Assembly (NCBI RefSeq): GCF_900188485.1
Contig: NZ_FZPH01000003.1
Coordinates: 1 to 64,000 of the forward strand
Source: Asanoa hainanensis
GTDB taxonomy: Bacteria; Actinomycetota; Actinomycetes; Mycobacteriales; Micromonosporaceae
Length of the DNA stretch: 64,000 nt
Direction of reading: 5' to 3'
The position numbers and the translations under genes are program-made. The notes beneath the pieces are model-generated. The model was not told where the DNA came from. It ran no database searches and was given only the letters and a program-made list of their open reading frames with translations. Positions 36,977 to 45,772 of this stretch are shown piece by piece; position 1 is the first letter of the stretch, and every line of letters starts with the position of its first letter.

Positions 36977-39900
36977 GTGCGATTCGAGGTTCTGGGCCCA
37001 CTGCGCGTGCTGCGCACTGAGCCTGATGCGCGCACGCAGCGCAGCGATCCAGAGGTGATCGTGCTGGCCGCCCGCCAGCACCGCATAGTGCTCGCCAACC
37101 TGTTGGTCGAGGCCAACCGCCCGGTGTCGGTGGCGGTGCTCGCCGAGGCGCTATGGGACAAGGGCGCCGGCGAGGAGACGCGCCGCGGCGCCATCCGGGT
37201 GCTCGTCCACCACCTGCGCCGCGCCGTCGGCGACGAGGCGTTGACCCGGTCGCCGGCGGGCTACCTGCTGGCTGTGCCGCCCGGCCAACTCGACGCCGAC
37301 CTGTTCGACACGCTCGTGGCGCAGGCCGCCCGGCTGCGCGCCGAAGGGCAGGGTGAGGCGGCGCGCCGGGAGCTGCGCCGGGCGCTCGGGCTCTGGCGCG
37401 GCGCCACCGCCTACGAGGGCGACGACTACGGCGACCGGGTCCGCGCCGAAGCCGCCCGGCTGCACGAGCTGCGGCTGGCCGCCTACGAGGACTGCTTCGA
37501 GCTCGAGCTGGAGCTCGGCCGGCACCGCGAGATCGGCGCCGAGGTGCGTGCGCTGGCCGAGCAACACCCGCTGCGCGAACGCCTCCAGGCCCAGTTGATG
37601 AGCGCGCTGGCGCGGGCCGACCGGCGGGGCGAGGCGTTGGCCGCCTACGAGCGCACGCGCCGGCTGCTCGCCGACGAGCTCGGCGTCGACCCGGGCGCCA
37701 ACCTGCGCGACCTGCACCGGCGGATCCTGCGTGCCGCCACGCACGAACGCACCGCTCCCGCGCAGTTGCCGGCGCCGGCCCGCACCTTCCTGGGCCGCGA
37801 CGAGCCGCTGCACCGGCTCGACGCGCTGATCGCCGGCGAGGGCACCGGTCCCGTCGTGGTGGTCGTCTCGGGCATGGCCGGGGTCGGCAAGACCACCCTG
37901 GCCGTCCACTGGGGGCACCGGGCGCGGCGCCGGTTCCCCGACGGCCAGCTCGCCATCGACCTGCGCGGGTGGGCGCAGACCCGGTCGCTGCGCCCGTCCG
38001 AGGTGATCGGCCGCTTCCTGTCCGCGTTCGGCGTGCCGCCGGCCAGCACTCCGGCCGACCTCGACGAGGCCGCCCAGCTCTACCGCACGCTGACCGCCGA
38101 CAAGCGGCTCCTGGTGCTGCTCGACAACGCCGAGCACGCCGACCAGATCCGGCCCCTGTTGCCCGCCGGAGAGGGCAGCGTGACGCTGGTGACCAGCCGC
38201 AACCGGCTCGCCGGTCTGGTCGCGGTCGACGGCGCGGTCGCCCTGCCGCTCGACGTGCTGCCACCGACCACCTCGCACGAGCTGCTCGGCCGGCTGCTCG
38301 GCGCCGACCTGGTCACCCGCGAGCCGGCCGCCGCGGCCGAGCTGACCGCGCTGACCGGCCACCTCCCGCTCGCGCTGCGGATCGCGGCCGCGCAGGTCGA
38401 CACCGCGCTGCCGACCCCGATCGCCGCCTACAACCAGCGGTTGCGCGACGGCGACCGGCTCGCCGGTCTCGGCATCGAGCACGACGCGGCGGCCACCGTC
38501 TCGGCGGCCTTCGACCTGAGCTACGCGGCGCTGCCGGAGCCCACGCGACGGCTGTTCCGGCTGCTCGCGTTGGTGCCCGGGCCCGAGTTCGGTGCCGGGC
38601 CGGCGGCCGCCGTGGCCGACCTGCCCGACGCGGAGCCGGCGGTCGGCGCCCTGGTCGCGGCCAACCTCGTCAACGAGCGCGACACCGGCCGCTACGGCCT
38701 GCACGACCTGGTCGCCGAATACGCGCGCGGCCGGCTCGCCGCCGACGAGCCCGACCACGGCGCGGCCCGCGACCGGCTCTTCGGCTACTACTTCGACCAC
38801 GTCGACACCGCCAGCCGGCTGGTCTATCCCGAGTTCTCCCGGCTGCCGGCCGCCGCGAGCGCCACCCCGGCGGCGGCCGCCTACCCCGACCCCGCCGACG
38901 CCGTCGCGTGGATCACGGCCGAGCTGCCCAACCTGGTCCCCGCGGTGACCTCCGCCGCGCAGCACGGCCCGCGCCAGGCCGCGGTGCGGTTGGCCGACGC
39001 GTTGCGCCCGTTCCTGTGGTCGGCCGGCAGCCCGACCGAGTGGCGGGCGATCGCCGAGGCGGCACTCGCGGCGGCCACCGCCGACGACGACGCGATGGGC
39101 ACCGCCGCGGCCGAGATCAGCCTCGGCGACCTGCACGCGCAGCGCAACGACCTGCCGGCCGCGGAGCCGCACTACCGGCGCGCCCTGGAGCTGGCCCGGT
39201 CGAGCGGCTGGCAGACCGGCGAGGGCGGGGTGATGGGCAACCTCGCGCTGCTCTACTGGCGCAACGGCCGGCTCCACGACGCCGTCGCGCTGTTCGAGGG
39301 CAGCATCGAGGTGGCGCAGCGCAACGAGAACAGCACCGCCGAGGCGACCGTGCTGGGCAACCTGTCCGGCCTCTACTGGGCGCTCGGCCGGCTCGAAGAG
39401 TCCGCCAAGGTGCTCCAGCGCGGGCTCCGGCTGCACCGGGCCGCCGGCTGGCCGCAGTCGTCCGCGATCGCCTTCCTCGGCCTCGGGCTGATCCGCGCCG
39501 ACCAGGGCCGCTACCGCCAGGCCCGGCGCACGCTCAACGGCGCGCTGCGGATGGCGGTGCGCAACGCCAACCGCCGCACCGAGGGCGACATCCTCTGCGC
39601 GATCGCCCAGGTGCACGCGGCCTGCGGCGAGGGCGCCGACGCGCTGCGCACCGCCCGGCGCGCGGTCGAGATCGGCGTCGAGACCGAACGGCCGCGGCTG
39701 CTCGCCGACGCGCAGAAGGCCCTCGGGGTCGCCCATTACGGCAACGGAGACATCGGCCTGGCCACGGAGGCGCTCGAGGAGGCGATCCGGCTGTCCCGGC
39801 AGGCCGCGTACCCGCACACCGAGATCAGCGCTTCGCTCACGCTGGCCGACCTGCGTCGCCAGCAGGGCCGACCCGACGCCGCCGAGGAGCTCGCCGAGAC

Positions 39901-40210
39901 CGCACTCGACCAGGCACGGGCGGCCGGCTACCGCATCCTCGAGGGCCGGGCGCTGTGGGTGCTGGCCGGCTGCGCGCACGACCTGGGTCGCCCACCGGCG
40001 GCGATCCGCGACGTCCGCAGCGCGTTGCTGATCCTCCGGGAGACCGGCCACCGCCCGGGCATAGCCGACGCGCTCCTGCTGCTGGGCGACGTGCTGGTCG
40101 AGTGGGGAGACGTCGACGCGGGCACCGAGATGTGGCTCAAGGCGCGCAACCTCTACGCCGACCTCTCGTCGCCCAAACTCGTCACGGCCCAGGACCGCCT
40201 GGCCGCCTAG
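36977..40210 (+). CDS. AfsR/SARP-type regulator with NB-ARC ATPase and TPR domains
   Basis: 1077 aa. Domains in order: an OmpR-like winged-helix DNA-binding domain (about 1-95, FEVLGPLRVLR), a bacterial transcriptional activation domain (about 100-250), an NB-ARC/STAND ATPase with Walker A GMAGVGKTTLAVHW (about 299-312) and LLVLLDNAEHADQI, and a TPR array (about 690-1060). Such regulators bind ATP, oligomerise and switch on secondary metabolism or differentiation genes, often under serine/threonine-kinase control. GTG 36977 is preferred: GGGAG lies 5 bases before it. ATG 36956 would add 7 residues. No biosynthetic cluster lies beside it, so the targets are elsewhere. Confidence 0.92.
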   Translation: MRFEVLGPLRVLRTEPDARTQRSDPEVIVLAARQHRIVLANLLVEANRPVSVAVLAEALWDKGAGEETRRGAIRVLVHHLRRAVGDEALTRSPAGYLLAVPPGQLDADLFDTLVAQAARLRAEGQGEAARRELRRALGLWRGATAYEGDDYGDRVRAEAARLHELRLAAYEDCFELELELGRHREIGAEVRALAEQHPLRERLQAQLMSALARADRRGEALAAYERTRRLLADELGVDPGANLRDLHRRILRAATHERTAPAQLPAPARTFLGRDEPLHRLDALIAGEGTGPVVVVVSGMAGVGKTTLAVHWGHRARRRFPDGQLAIDLRGWAQTRSLRPSEVIGRFLSAFGVPPASTPADLDEAAQLYRTLTADKRLLVLLDNAEHADQIRPLLPAGEGSVTLVTSRNRLAGLVAVDGAVALPLDVLPPTTSHELLGRLLGADLVTREPAAAAELTALTGHLPLALRIAAAQVDTALPTPIAAYNQRLRDGDRLAGLGIEHDAAATVSAAFDLSYAALPEPTRRLFRLLALVPGPEFGAGPAAAVADLPDAEPAVGALVAANLVNERDTGRYGLHDLVAEYARGRLAADEPDHGAARDRLFGYYFDHVDTASRLVYPEFSRLPAAASATPAAAAYPDPADAVAWITAELPNLVPAVTSAAQHGPRQAAVRLADALRPFLWSAGSPTEWRAIAEAALAAATADDDAMGTAAAEISLGDLHAQRNDLPAAEPHYRRALELARSSGWQTGEGGVMGNLALLYWRNGRLHDAVALFEGSIEVAQRNENSTAEATVLGNLSGLYWALGRLEESAKVLQRGLRLHRAAGWPQSSAIAFLGLGLIRADQGRYRQARRTLNGALRMAVRNANRRTEGDILCAIAQVHAACGEGADALRTARRAVEIGVETERPRLLADAQKALGVAHYGNGDIGLATEALEEAIRLSRQAAYPHTEISASLTLADLRRQQGRPDAAEELAETALDQARAAGYRILEGRALWVLAGCAHDLGRPPAAIRDVRSALLILRETGHRPGIADALLLLGDVLVEWGDVDAGTEMWLKARNLYADLSSPKLVTAQDRLAA

Positions 40211-40239
40211 TCCGCACCCAACCGGCCGCCACGGCCGAC

Positions 40240-40255
40240 GCGGCGTCAACGCCGC
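40240..40255. terminator. hairpin between convergent SARP and DUF6232-like genes
   Basis: GCGGCGT and ACGCCGC are perfect complements separated by CA. GCCGGCCTGGCCGG follows further on as another possible stem. It lies in the 137-bp convergent gap; no gene is visible there. Confidence 0.4.
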
Positions 40256-40347
40256 CAACCCGAGCGAAGCCGCTAGCCGGCCTGGCCGGTCAGCCTTCGC
40301 GCGCGGGCCCCACACCAGCGCCGGACAAGCCCACGCCGCAACGCGGT

Positions 40348-40821
40348 CTAGCCGTGTTGTTCGACCGCGCGTTGGACCGCGCGGTAGATCTGGCCGAAGC
40401 GCAGTGCGTCCGAGGTGCGTAGGAGAAGTCTGTCCTCGCCCGCGTAGCGGACCCATAGCTCGTTGACCGCGTTGCCGCGGTCGTAGGAGCGGTCCAGCCA
40501 GCCCAGCGGCACCTCGGCCAGCGGGGCCAGCGCCAGCGCCCCGATCACGCCGACCCCGAGCACGCCGGCGGCCAAACCCCAGGCCGCCCGGTCGCTCGCG
40601 GAATAGACCAGGGAGATGGCGCAGACGATCGCCGCCAGCGGGAGGATCGAGATGATCAGGATGAGTACGCCCCGGCCGAGGCGCCGGGACCGGGTGCGGG
40701 TCGTGCCGCTGCCGCGGTGGTGCCAGACGAGCTCCAGCGCCGTCACCGGATAGCTGACCCCGTCGACCCGCACCGCGTCGGACGTCACTTGGACGTGCTG
40801 GTCGCGGTAATAGACGGTCAC
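40348..40821 (-). CDS. DUF6232-like membrane protein, copy 2
   Basis: 157 aa. The N-terminus VYYRDQHVQVTSDAVRVDG, then YPVTALELVWHHRG, is a short beta-rich domain. Two membrane helices (about 47-70 and 78-100) follow, then LWVRYAGEDRLLLRTSDALRFGQIYRAVQRAVEQ. It is a close paralogue of the gene immediately upstream: both share the YYxDxxVQVTS start and the TxDALxFGQIYRAxQRA end. GTG 40821 or 40824 is the start; no good ribosome site is visible, so it may rely on coupling to the gene 22 bp upstream. Function unknown. Confidence 0.78.
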   Translation of the reverse strand: MTVYYRDQHVQVTSDAVRVDGVSYPVTALELVWHHRGSGTTRTRSRRLGRGVLILIISILPLAAIVCAISLVYSASDRAAWGLAAGVLGVGVIGALALAPLAEVPLGWLDRSYDRGNAVNELWVRYAGEDRLLLRTSDALRFGQIYRAVQRAVEQHG

Positions 40822-40843
40822 CACTTCAGCAAAGCTGCCGGCG

Positions 40844-41305
40844 TCAATACCTCGGCGCGGCCTCGAGCGCGCGTTGCAGCGCCCGGTAGATCTGGCCGAA
40901 CGTGAGGGCGTCGCCGGTGCGGACCAGCAGGGTGGGCCGGCCACCGACCTCGGCCCAGATCTCCAGCGCGCGGGCGCCCTTGGAATAGGACAGGTCGAGG
41001 CGGCCGAGCAGGAAGTCGGCCAGTGGCGCGGCGGCCAGGCCGACCAGCACCGAACAGCCGACGATCAGCACCGTCGTGGCCATCGTGGTGTGCAGCCGCA
41101 GCGCGAGCGCGATGCCCAGCCCGGCGGCCACCAGCGGCACGATCAGCGCCACGCCGATCGCGCTCCGGCCGGCGACGGTGCCCCACGAGCGCTCGCCGCG
41201 CCGGTGCCAGACCCGCGACAGCGTCGCCAGCGGGTAACTGCGACCGGCGACCCGGATCGCCTGCGAGGTGACCTGCACCGCGCGGTCGTTGTAGTAAGTG
41301 ATCAT
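40844..41305 (-). CDS. DUF6232-like membrane protein, copy 1
   Basis: 153 aa. MITYYNDRAVQVTSQAIRVAG, then YPLATLSRVWHRRGERSW, two membrane helices (about 50-70 and 77-98), then a C-terminal PTLLVRTGDALTFGQIYRALQRALE. Start ATG 41305 has AGGTGGCAGGTG upstream. It is divergent from the enoyl-CoA hydratase. The tandem pair arose by duplication and probably forms a complex. I recall the family as DUF6232 from actinomycetes; the name should be checked. Confidence 0.8.
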   Translation of the reverse strand: MITYYNDRAVQVTSQAIRVAGRSYPLATLSRVWHRRGERSWGTVAGRSAIGVALIVPLVAAGLGIALALRLHTTMATTVLIVGCSVLVGLAAAPLADFLLGRLDLSYSKGARALEIWAEVGGRPTLLVRTGDALTFGQIYRALQRALEAAPRY

Positions 41306-41395
41306 CACCTGCCACCTGATAGGACCCACATCAACGTTACCCAGTGCGGGACCCCGTAATGTGTCTCGAACGCGATAAGCACATGGAGGTGTGAC

Positions 41396-42169
41396 GTGGG
41401 CGAGCTTGTCCGGTTGGAGAAGCACGACGGAATCGGCACGATCCGGTTGGACCGGCCGCCGATGAACGCGCTCAACACCCAGGTGCAGGAGGAGATCCGG
41501 GCCGCGGCCGAAGAGGCGACGACGGACGACAGCGTCCGCGCGGTCGTCGTCTACGGCGGCGAGAAGGTCTTCGCCGCCGGCGCCGACATCAAGGAAATGC
41601 AGCAGATGTCGTACGTGGACATGGCGGCCCGGGCGGCGAACCTCTCCGCGGCACTGGGCGCCGTGGCCCGGATCCCGAAGCCGGTGGTCGCGGCCATCAC
41701 CGGGTACGCCCTCGGCGGCGGCTGCGAGCTCGCGCTGGCCTGCGACTGGCGGGTCGTGGCCGACGACGCCAAGCTCGGCCAGCCGGAGATCAAGCTCGGC
41801 ATCATCCCGGGCGCCGGCGGGACCCAGCGGCTGGCTCGCCTGGTCGGCCCGGCACGGGCCAAGGACATCGTGCTGTCGGGCCGGATGGTCGACGCGCAGG
41901 AGGCGCTGCGGATCGGGCTCGCCGACCGGGTGGTGCCCGCCGCCGACGTCTACGCGGAGGCGATCTCACTGGTCCGGCCGTACGCGAACGGCCCCGCCCA
42001 GGCCATCCGCGCGGCCAAGGCGGCCATCGACGGCGGCCTGGACATGGACCTGAACTCGGGTCTCGCGTGGGAGAGCCAGCTCTTCGCGGCCCTGTTCGCC
42101 ACCGACGACCGCGGCGAGGGCATGGCCGCGTTCGTCGAGAAGCGCAAGCCGGACTTCACCGGCCGCTGA
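41396..42169 (+). CDS. enoyl-CoA hydratase/isomerase
   Basis: 257 aa, a crotonase-fold enzyme. The oxyanion hole is in VFAAGADIKEM and ITGYALGGGCELAL. The catalytic glutamates are in GGGCELALACDW (about Glu112) and GQPEIKLGIIPGAGGTQ (about Glu132), both retained, so a true hydratase is likely. It hydrates 2-enoyl-CoA in fatty-acid or amino-acid degradation, fitting with the etfBA electron acceptor elsewhere in the window. The start is GTG 41396 with GGAGG nine bases upstream. Confidence 0.94.
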   Translation: MGELVRLEKHDGIGTIRLDRPPMNALNTQVQEEIRAAAEEATTDDSVRAVVVYGGEKVFAAGADIKEMQQMSYVDMAARAANLSAALGAVARIPKPVVAAITGYALGGGCELALACDWRVVADDAKLGQPEIKLGIIPGAGGTQRLARLVGPARAKDIVLSGRMVDAQEALRIGLADRVVPAADVYAEAISLVRPYANGPAQAIRAAKAAIDGGLDMDLNSGLAWESQLFAALFATDDRGEGMAAFVEKRKPDFTGR

Positions 42170-42221
42170 CCTGCCGTTACCGTTCCGTCACGGTCTGGAA
42201 CGGGTGCCTTCCCGGTAGGCT

Positions 42222-42227
42222 CGGCGC
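42222..42227 (+). promoter_or_regulatory. spacer of a probable leaderless promoter before the Hsp70-like gene
   Basis: The hexamer TAGGCT (42216-42221) sits 6 nt before ATG 42228, with no Shine-Dalgarno sequence between them. This fits a -10 element of a leaderless mRNA. The -35 is not clear. Confidence 0.35.
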
Positions 42228-44045
42228 ATGTCGCCGGGGGCCGCGCTAGGGGTCGATTTCGGGACCTCGCACACGGTGGCCGTGGTGCGCTGGCCCGACG
42301 GGCGAGCGCGCCCGCTGCTCGTCGACGGCTCTCCCCTGCTCCCGTCGGCGGTCTATGCCCCACCGGGCGACGCGCCATTGGTCGCCGGCCGCGACGCGGT
42401 GCACAGCGCCCGGCTCGACCCGGCCCGGTTCGAGCCCAACCCGAAGCGCCGCGTCGACGACGGCAGCGTGCTGCTCGGCGAGCGGGACATCCCGGTCGCC
42501 GAGCTCGTCACGGCGGTGCTCGCCCGCCTCGCCGAGGAGTGGCGCCGCACGGTCGGCGACCTGACCACCGGCGAGGTCACCGCCGACACCCCACCCACCC
42601 TGACCCTGACCTGCCCGGCGACCTGGGGTGCCACCCGGCGGGCCCTGCTCTCCGGCGCGGCCGCCGAGGCGGGCCTGGGCGCGGGCCGGCTGGTCGCCGA
42701 ACCGGTCGCCGCGGCCACCTACTTCGCCGAGGTGCTCGGGCGCGACGTGCCGATCGGCTCGGCGGTGGTGGTGCACGACTTCGGCGCCGGCACGTTCGAC
42801 GCGAGCGTCGTGGTCCGCCGCGCGACGGGCTTCGAGGTGCTGGCGGTCGACGGCCGCGGCGACCTCGGCGGGCTCGACGTCGACGCGGCGCTCGTCGAGC
42901 ACCTGGCCGAGACGTACGCGCCGGCTCATCCGGAGGCCTGGGAGCGGCTGCGCTCGCCCGTGACCGTCGAGGACCGGCGGGCCAAGCGGCAGCTCTGGGA
43001 CGACGTGCGGGTGGCCAAGGAGCGGCTGTCCCGCTCGCCCTCGGCCGACCTGGTGATCCCGATCTGCGACGTCGAGGCCCACCTGACCCGCACCGAGCTG
43101 GAGAAGGTGGCGACGCCGATCCTGGCCCAGACCGTGCAGGTGACCAAGGCGGTGATCGAGGCCGCGGCCCTGCCCGAGGGCAACCGGGCCGGCGTCTTCC
43201 TGGTCGGCGGCTCGAGCCGGATCCCGCTGCTGGCGACGCTGCTGCACCGCGAGCTGGGCGAGCCGCCGGTGGTGATCGAGCAGCCCGAGCTCGTCGTGGC
43301 CGAGGGCGCCGTGCTGGCGGCCACCGCGGTGCTGGCCAGCGCTCCCGCCTCCGTGCCGGTGACGGGCGAGTTCCCGAGGATCGTCGAGCCGGCCAACGGC
43401 GCTCTCGCCACCCCCGCGGTGGTCGCCCCGGTCTCCCCCGCCGCACCCGACAAGCCGACCTCGCCCGCCGGACCGACCTCGCCCGCCGGGCCGACCTCGT
43501 CCGCCGCGCCGGTCAAGCCGATCTCGCCGGCCGCACCTGCCAAGCCGACGCCGCCCGCGCCGTCCGTGGTCGCCAGCGCATCCGTCTCGCCGACCCGCAA
43601 CGGCAGCGGTACCCGGCGCGAGCCGGCGCCCGACCCGTTGCCGGCCGCGCCCGCGTTCCCGCCGGGTCGTGCCGCCGTACCGGTGAAGACGCCGCGAAGT
43701 GCCAACCGGCCGAGCCGCTTCGGCCGCGACACCCTGGCCGAGCCGGCCCTGGTCGCCGACCTGCGCGCGCTGTCCGGCCACGACGAGCCCCGCGTCTATC
43801 CCGAGCCGGCGCCCGCGCGCCGCGATACCAGCAAGCCCGTCTGGGACGAGCCCCGCCCCGCGCCGGCTAGGCCGAAACCCAAGCGGCGCGGCGGATTCGG
43901 CCGGTTCCTGCGCGGTCTGCTGATGTTCGCCCTGCTGGTGGCGACCCCGGTCGTCGCGGCCGTGGTGGCGTTCCACTACGCCACGGGCGACTCGTACACG
44001 GACATCATCGACAGCATCCGACGTTGGCTCGACGAGCTTAGGTGA
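42228..44045 (+). CDS. Hsp70-family ATPase with proline-rich linker and C-terminal membrane anchor
   Basis: 605 aa. An actin/Hsp70-type nucleotide-binding domain (about 1-375) shows LGVDFGTSHTVAVV (phosphate 1), VVVHDFGAGTFDASVVV (phosphate 2) and GVFLVGGSSRIPLL (adenosine loop). The usual DnaK peptide-binding domain is absent. Instead there is a Pro/Ala/Ser/Lys-rich region (about 385-500) with repeated PTSPAGP and PAAPxKP units, a charged segment, and one C-terminal membrane helix (about 562-582) ending LDELR. The ATPase therefore faces the cytoplasm while tethered to the membrane. The role is unknown; similar actinobacterial proteins are annotated only as 'Hsp70 family'. Confidence 0.88.
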   Translation: MSPGAALGVDFGTSHTVAVVRWPDGRARPLLVDGSPLLPSAVYAPPGDAPLVAGRDAVHSARLDPARFEPNPKRRVDDGSVLLGERDIPVAELVTAVLARLAEEWRRTVGDLTTGEVTADTPPTLTLTCPATWGATRRALLSGAAAEAGLGAGRLVAEPVAAATYFAEVLGRDVPIGSAVVVHDFGAGTFDASVVVRRATGFEVLAVDGRGDLGGLDVDAALVEHLAETYAPAHPEAWERLRSPVTVEDRRAKRQLWDDVRVAKERLSRSPSADLVIPICDVEAHLTRTELEKVATPILAQTVQVTKAVIEAAALPEGNRAGVFLVGGSSRIPLLATLLHRELGEPPVVIEQPELVVAEGAVLAATAVLASAPASVPVTGEFPRIVEPANGALATPAVVAPVSPAAPDKPTSPAGPTSPAGPTSSAAPVKPISPAAPAKPTPPAPSVVASASVSPTRNGSGTRREPAPDPLPAAPAFPPGRAAVPVKTPRSANRPSRFGRDTLAEPALVADLRALSGHDEPRVYPEPAPARRDTSKPVWDEPRPAPARPKPKRRGGFGRFLRGLLMFALLVATPVVAAVVAFHYATGDSYTDIIDSIRRWLDELR

Positions 44046-44112
44046 GTCGTCTTCACGTTTGCTCGCTACCGGCTAGTAAGGTGCTCGCAGCGAACCGACG
44101 ACGGGAGTGGCG

Positions 44113-45735
44113 ATGAGCGAGCGGATCGAGGGTCACGGCGGCGAACTCGCCCTCGCGGCATTGCGCGCGGCCGGCGTGCGGGAGATGTTCACGCTGTCGG
44201 GTGGCCACGTCTTCCCGCTCTACGACGCGGCGCACAAGACCGGTTTCCCGATCTACGACGTGCGCCACGAGCAGTCCGCGGTGTTCGCCGCCGAGGCCGT
44301 GGCCAAGCTGCGCCGCAGCCCGGGCCTCGCGGTGCTGACCGCCGGGCCCGGCGTCACCAACGGCATCTCGGGCCTGACCAGCGCGCTCTTCAACGCGTCG
44401 CCGGTGATGGTGATCGGCGGCCGGGCGCCGGCGATGCGCTGGGGATCCGGCAGCCTCCAGGAGCTCGACCACGTGCCGCTGGTCGCCCCGGTCACCAAGC
44501 ACGCGTCGACGGTGTTCAACACCGGCGAGATCCCGAACGCGGTCCGCGCCGCCCTGACCGCGGCGCTGACCCCGCACCGCGGCCCGGTCTTCCTCGACCT
44601 CCCGCTGGAGATCGTCTTCTCGTCCGACGAGGCCGACGCGCCGACCGCGCCCGACGTCCCCGTGATCGAGCCGGACCCGGACGACGTCGCCCGCGCCGCC
44701 CAGCTCATCGCCGAGGCGCAGCACCCGGTGATCATCGCCGGGTCCGATGTGTACGCCTCCGACGCCGTCGCCGCGCTGCGCGAGGCGGCCGAGACGCTGC
44801 GCGTGCCGGTGATCGCCAACGGGATGGGCCGCGGCGCGCTGCCGCCGACCCACCCACTCGCGTTCGCCAAGGCCCGCCGGGCCGCCCTCCGCGGCGCCGA
44901 CGTGGTCGTGGTCATCGGCACCCCGCTCGACTTCCGGCTCGGCTTCGGCGACTTCGGCGCGGCCCAGGTCGTGCACATCGTCGACGCACCGAGCCAGCGC
45001 GCCACGCACGTGCAGCCGGTCGTCTCCCCCGCCGGCGACCTGCGCCTGATCCTCTCGGCGCTGGCCGACTACACCGGCGTGCGCGCCGACCACGAGGACT
45101 GGATCGCCGACCTGCGCACGGCCGAGGATGCTGGCAAGGCGCGCGACGCGCAGGAGATGGCCGCCGACACCGACCCGATCAAGCCCGCCCGGGTGTACGG
45201 CGAACTGCGCCGCGTGCTCGCCCCGGACGCGGTGACCATCGGCGACGGTGGCGACTTCGTCTCGTACGCCGGCCGCTATCTGGAGCCCTCGGTGCCGGGC
45301 AGCTGGCTCGACCCGGGCCCGTACGGCTGCCTCGGCACCGGCATGGGCTACGCGATGGGCGCCCGCGTCACCTACCCCGACCGGCAGATCTGCGTGCTGA
45401 TGGGCGACGGCGCCGCCGGCTTCTCGCTGATGGACGTCGAGTCCCTGGTCCGCCAGCAGCTGCCGGTCGTGATCGTGGTCGGCAACAACGGCATCTGGGG
45501 CCTGGAGAAGCACCCCATGCAGGCGATGTACGGCTACGACGTGGCCGCCGACCTGCAGCCCGGCCTGCGCTACGACGACGTGGTCCGGGCGATGGGCGGC
45601 GCCGGCGAGACGGTCAGCAAGGCGGCCGACCTCGGCGAGGCGCTGGAGCGCGCGTTCTCGGCCGGCGTGCCCTATCTGGTCAACGTGCTCACCGACCCGG
45701 CCGACGCTTACCCCCGCTCGTCGAACCTCGCCTGA
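44113..45735 (+). CDS. ThDP-dependent enzyme, acetolactate-synthase-like
   Basis: 540 aa. The catalytic Glu of the ThDP N-terminal domain is Glu53 (VRHEQSAVFAAEA). The cofactor motif is MGDGAAGFSL (about 431) through VVGNNGIWG. The three-domain layout (Pyr, central FAD/NAD-like, PP) is complete. Annotation pipelines would call it acetolactate synthase large subunit. No regulatory small subunit (ilvN) or ilvC follows, so a decarboxylase/2-hydroxyacyl-CoA-lyase-like or ILVBL-like role is equally possible. Start ATG 44113 has GGGAG upstream; GTG 44107 lies within that region. Confidence 0.85.
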   Translation: MSERIEGHGGELALAALRAAGVREMFTLSGGHVFPLYDAAHKTGFPIYDVRHEQSAVFAAEAVAKLRRSPGLAVLTAGPGVTNGISGLTSALFNASPVMVIGGRAPAMRWGSGSLQELDHVPLVAPVTKHASTVFNTGEIPNAVRAALTAALTPHRGPVFLDLPLEIVFSSDEADAPTAPDVPVIEPDPDDVARAAQLIAEAQHPVIIAGSDVYASDAVAALREAAETLRVPVIANGMGRGALPPTHPLAFAKARRAALRGADVVVVIGTPLDFRLGFGDFGAAQVVHIVDAPSQRATHVQPVVSPAGDLRLILSALADYTGVRADHEDWIADLRTAEDAGKARDAQEMAADTDPIKPARVYGELRRVLAPDAVTIGDGGDFVSYAGRYLEPSVPGSWLDPGPYGCLGTGMGYAMGARVTYPDRQICVLMGDGAAGFSLMDVESLVRQQLPVVIVVGNNGIWGLEKHPMQAMYGYDVAADLQPGLRYDDVVRAMGGAGETVSKAADLGEALERAFSAGVPYLVNVLTDPADAYPRSSNLA

Positions 45736-45772
45736 CCTGCCGGGGTGGCCCCGGCAGGTAAGAATGGTCGGC

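Noticed and set aside
37151-40456. 1101-aa open frame antisense to the SARP regulator
   Set aside because: It is rich in Gly/Arg/Val/Gln repeats typical of high-GC antisense frames and has no motif; the opposite strand encodes a clear multi-domain protein.
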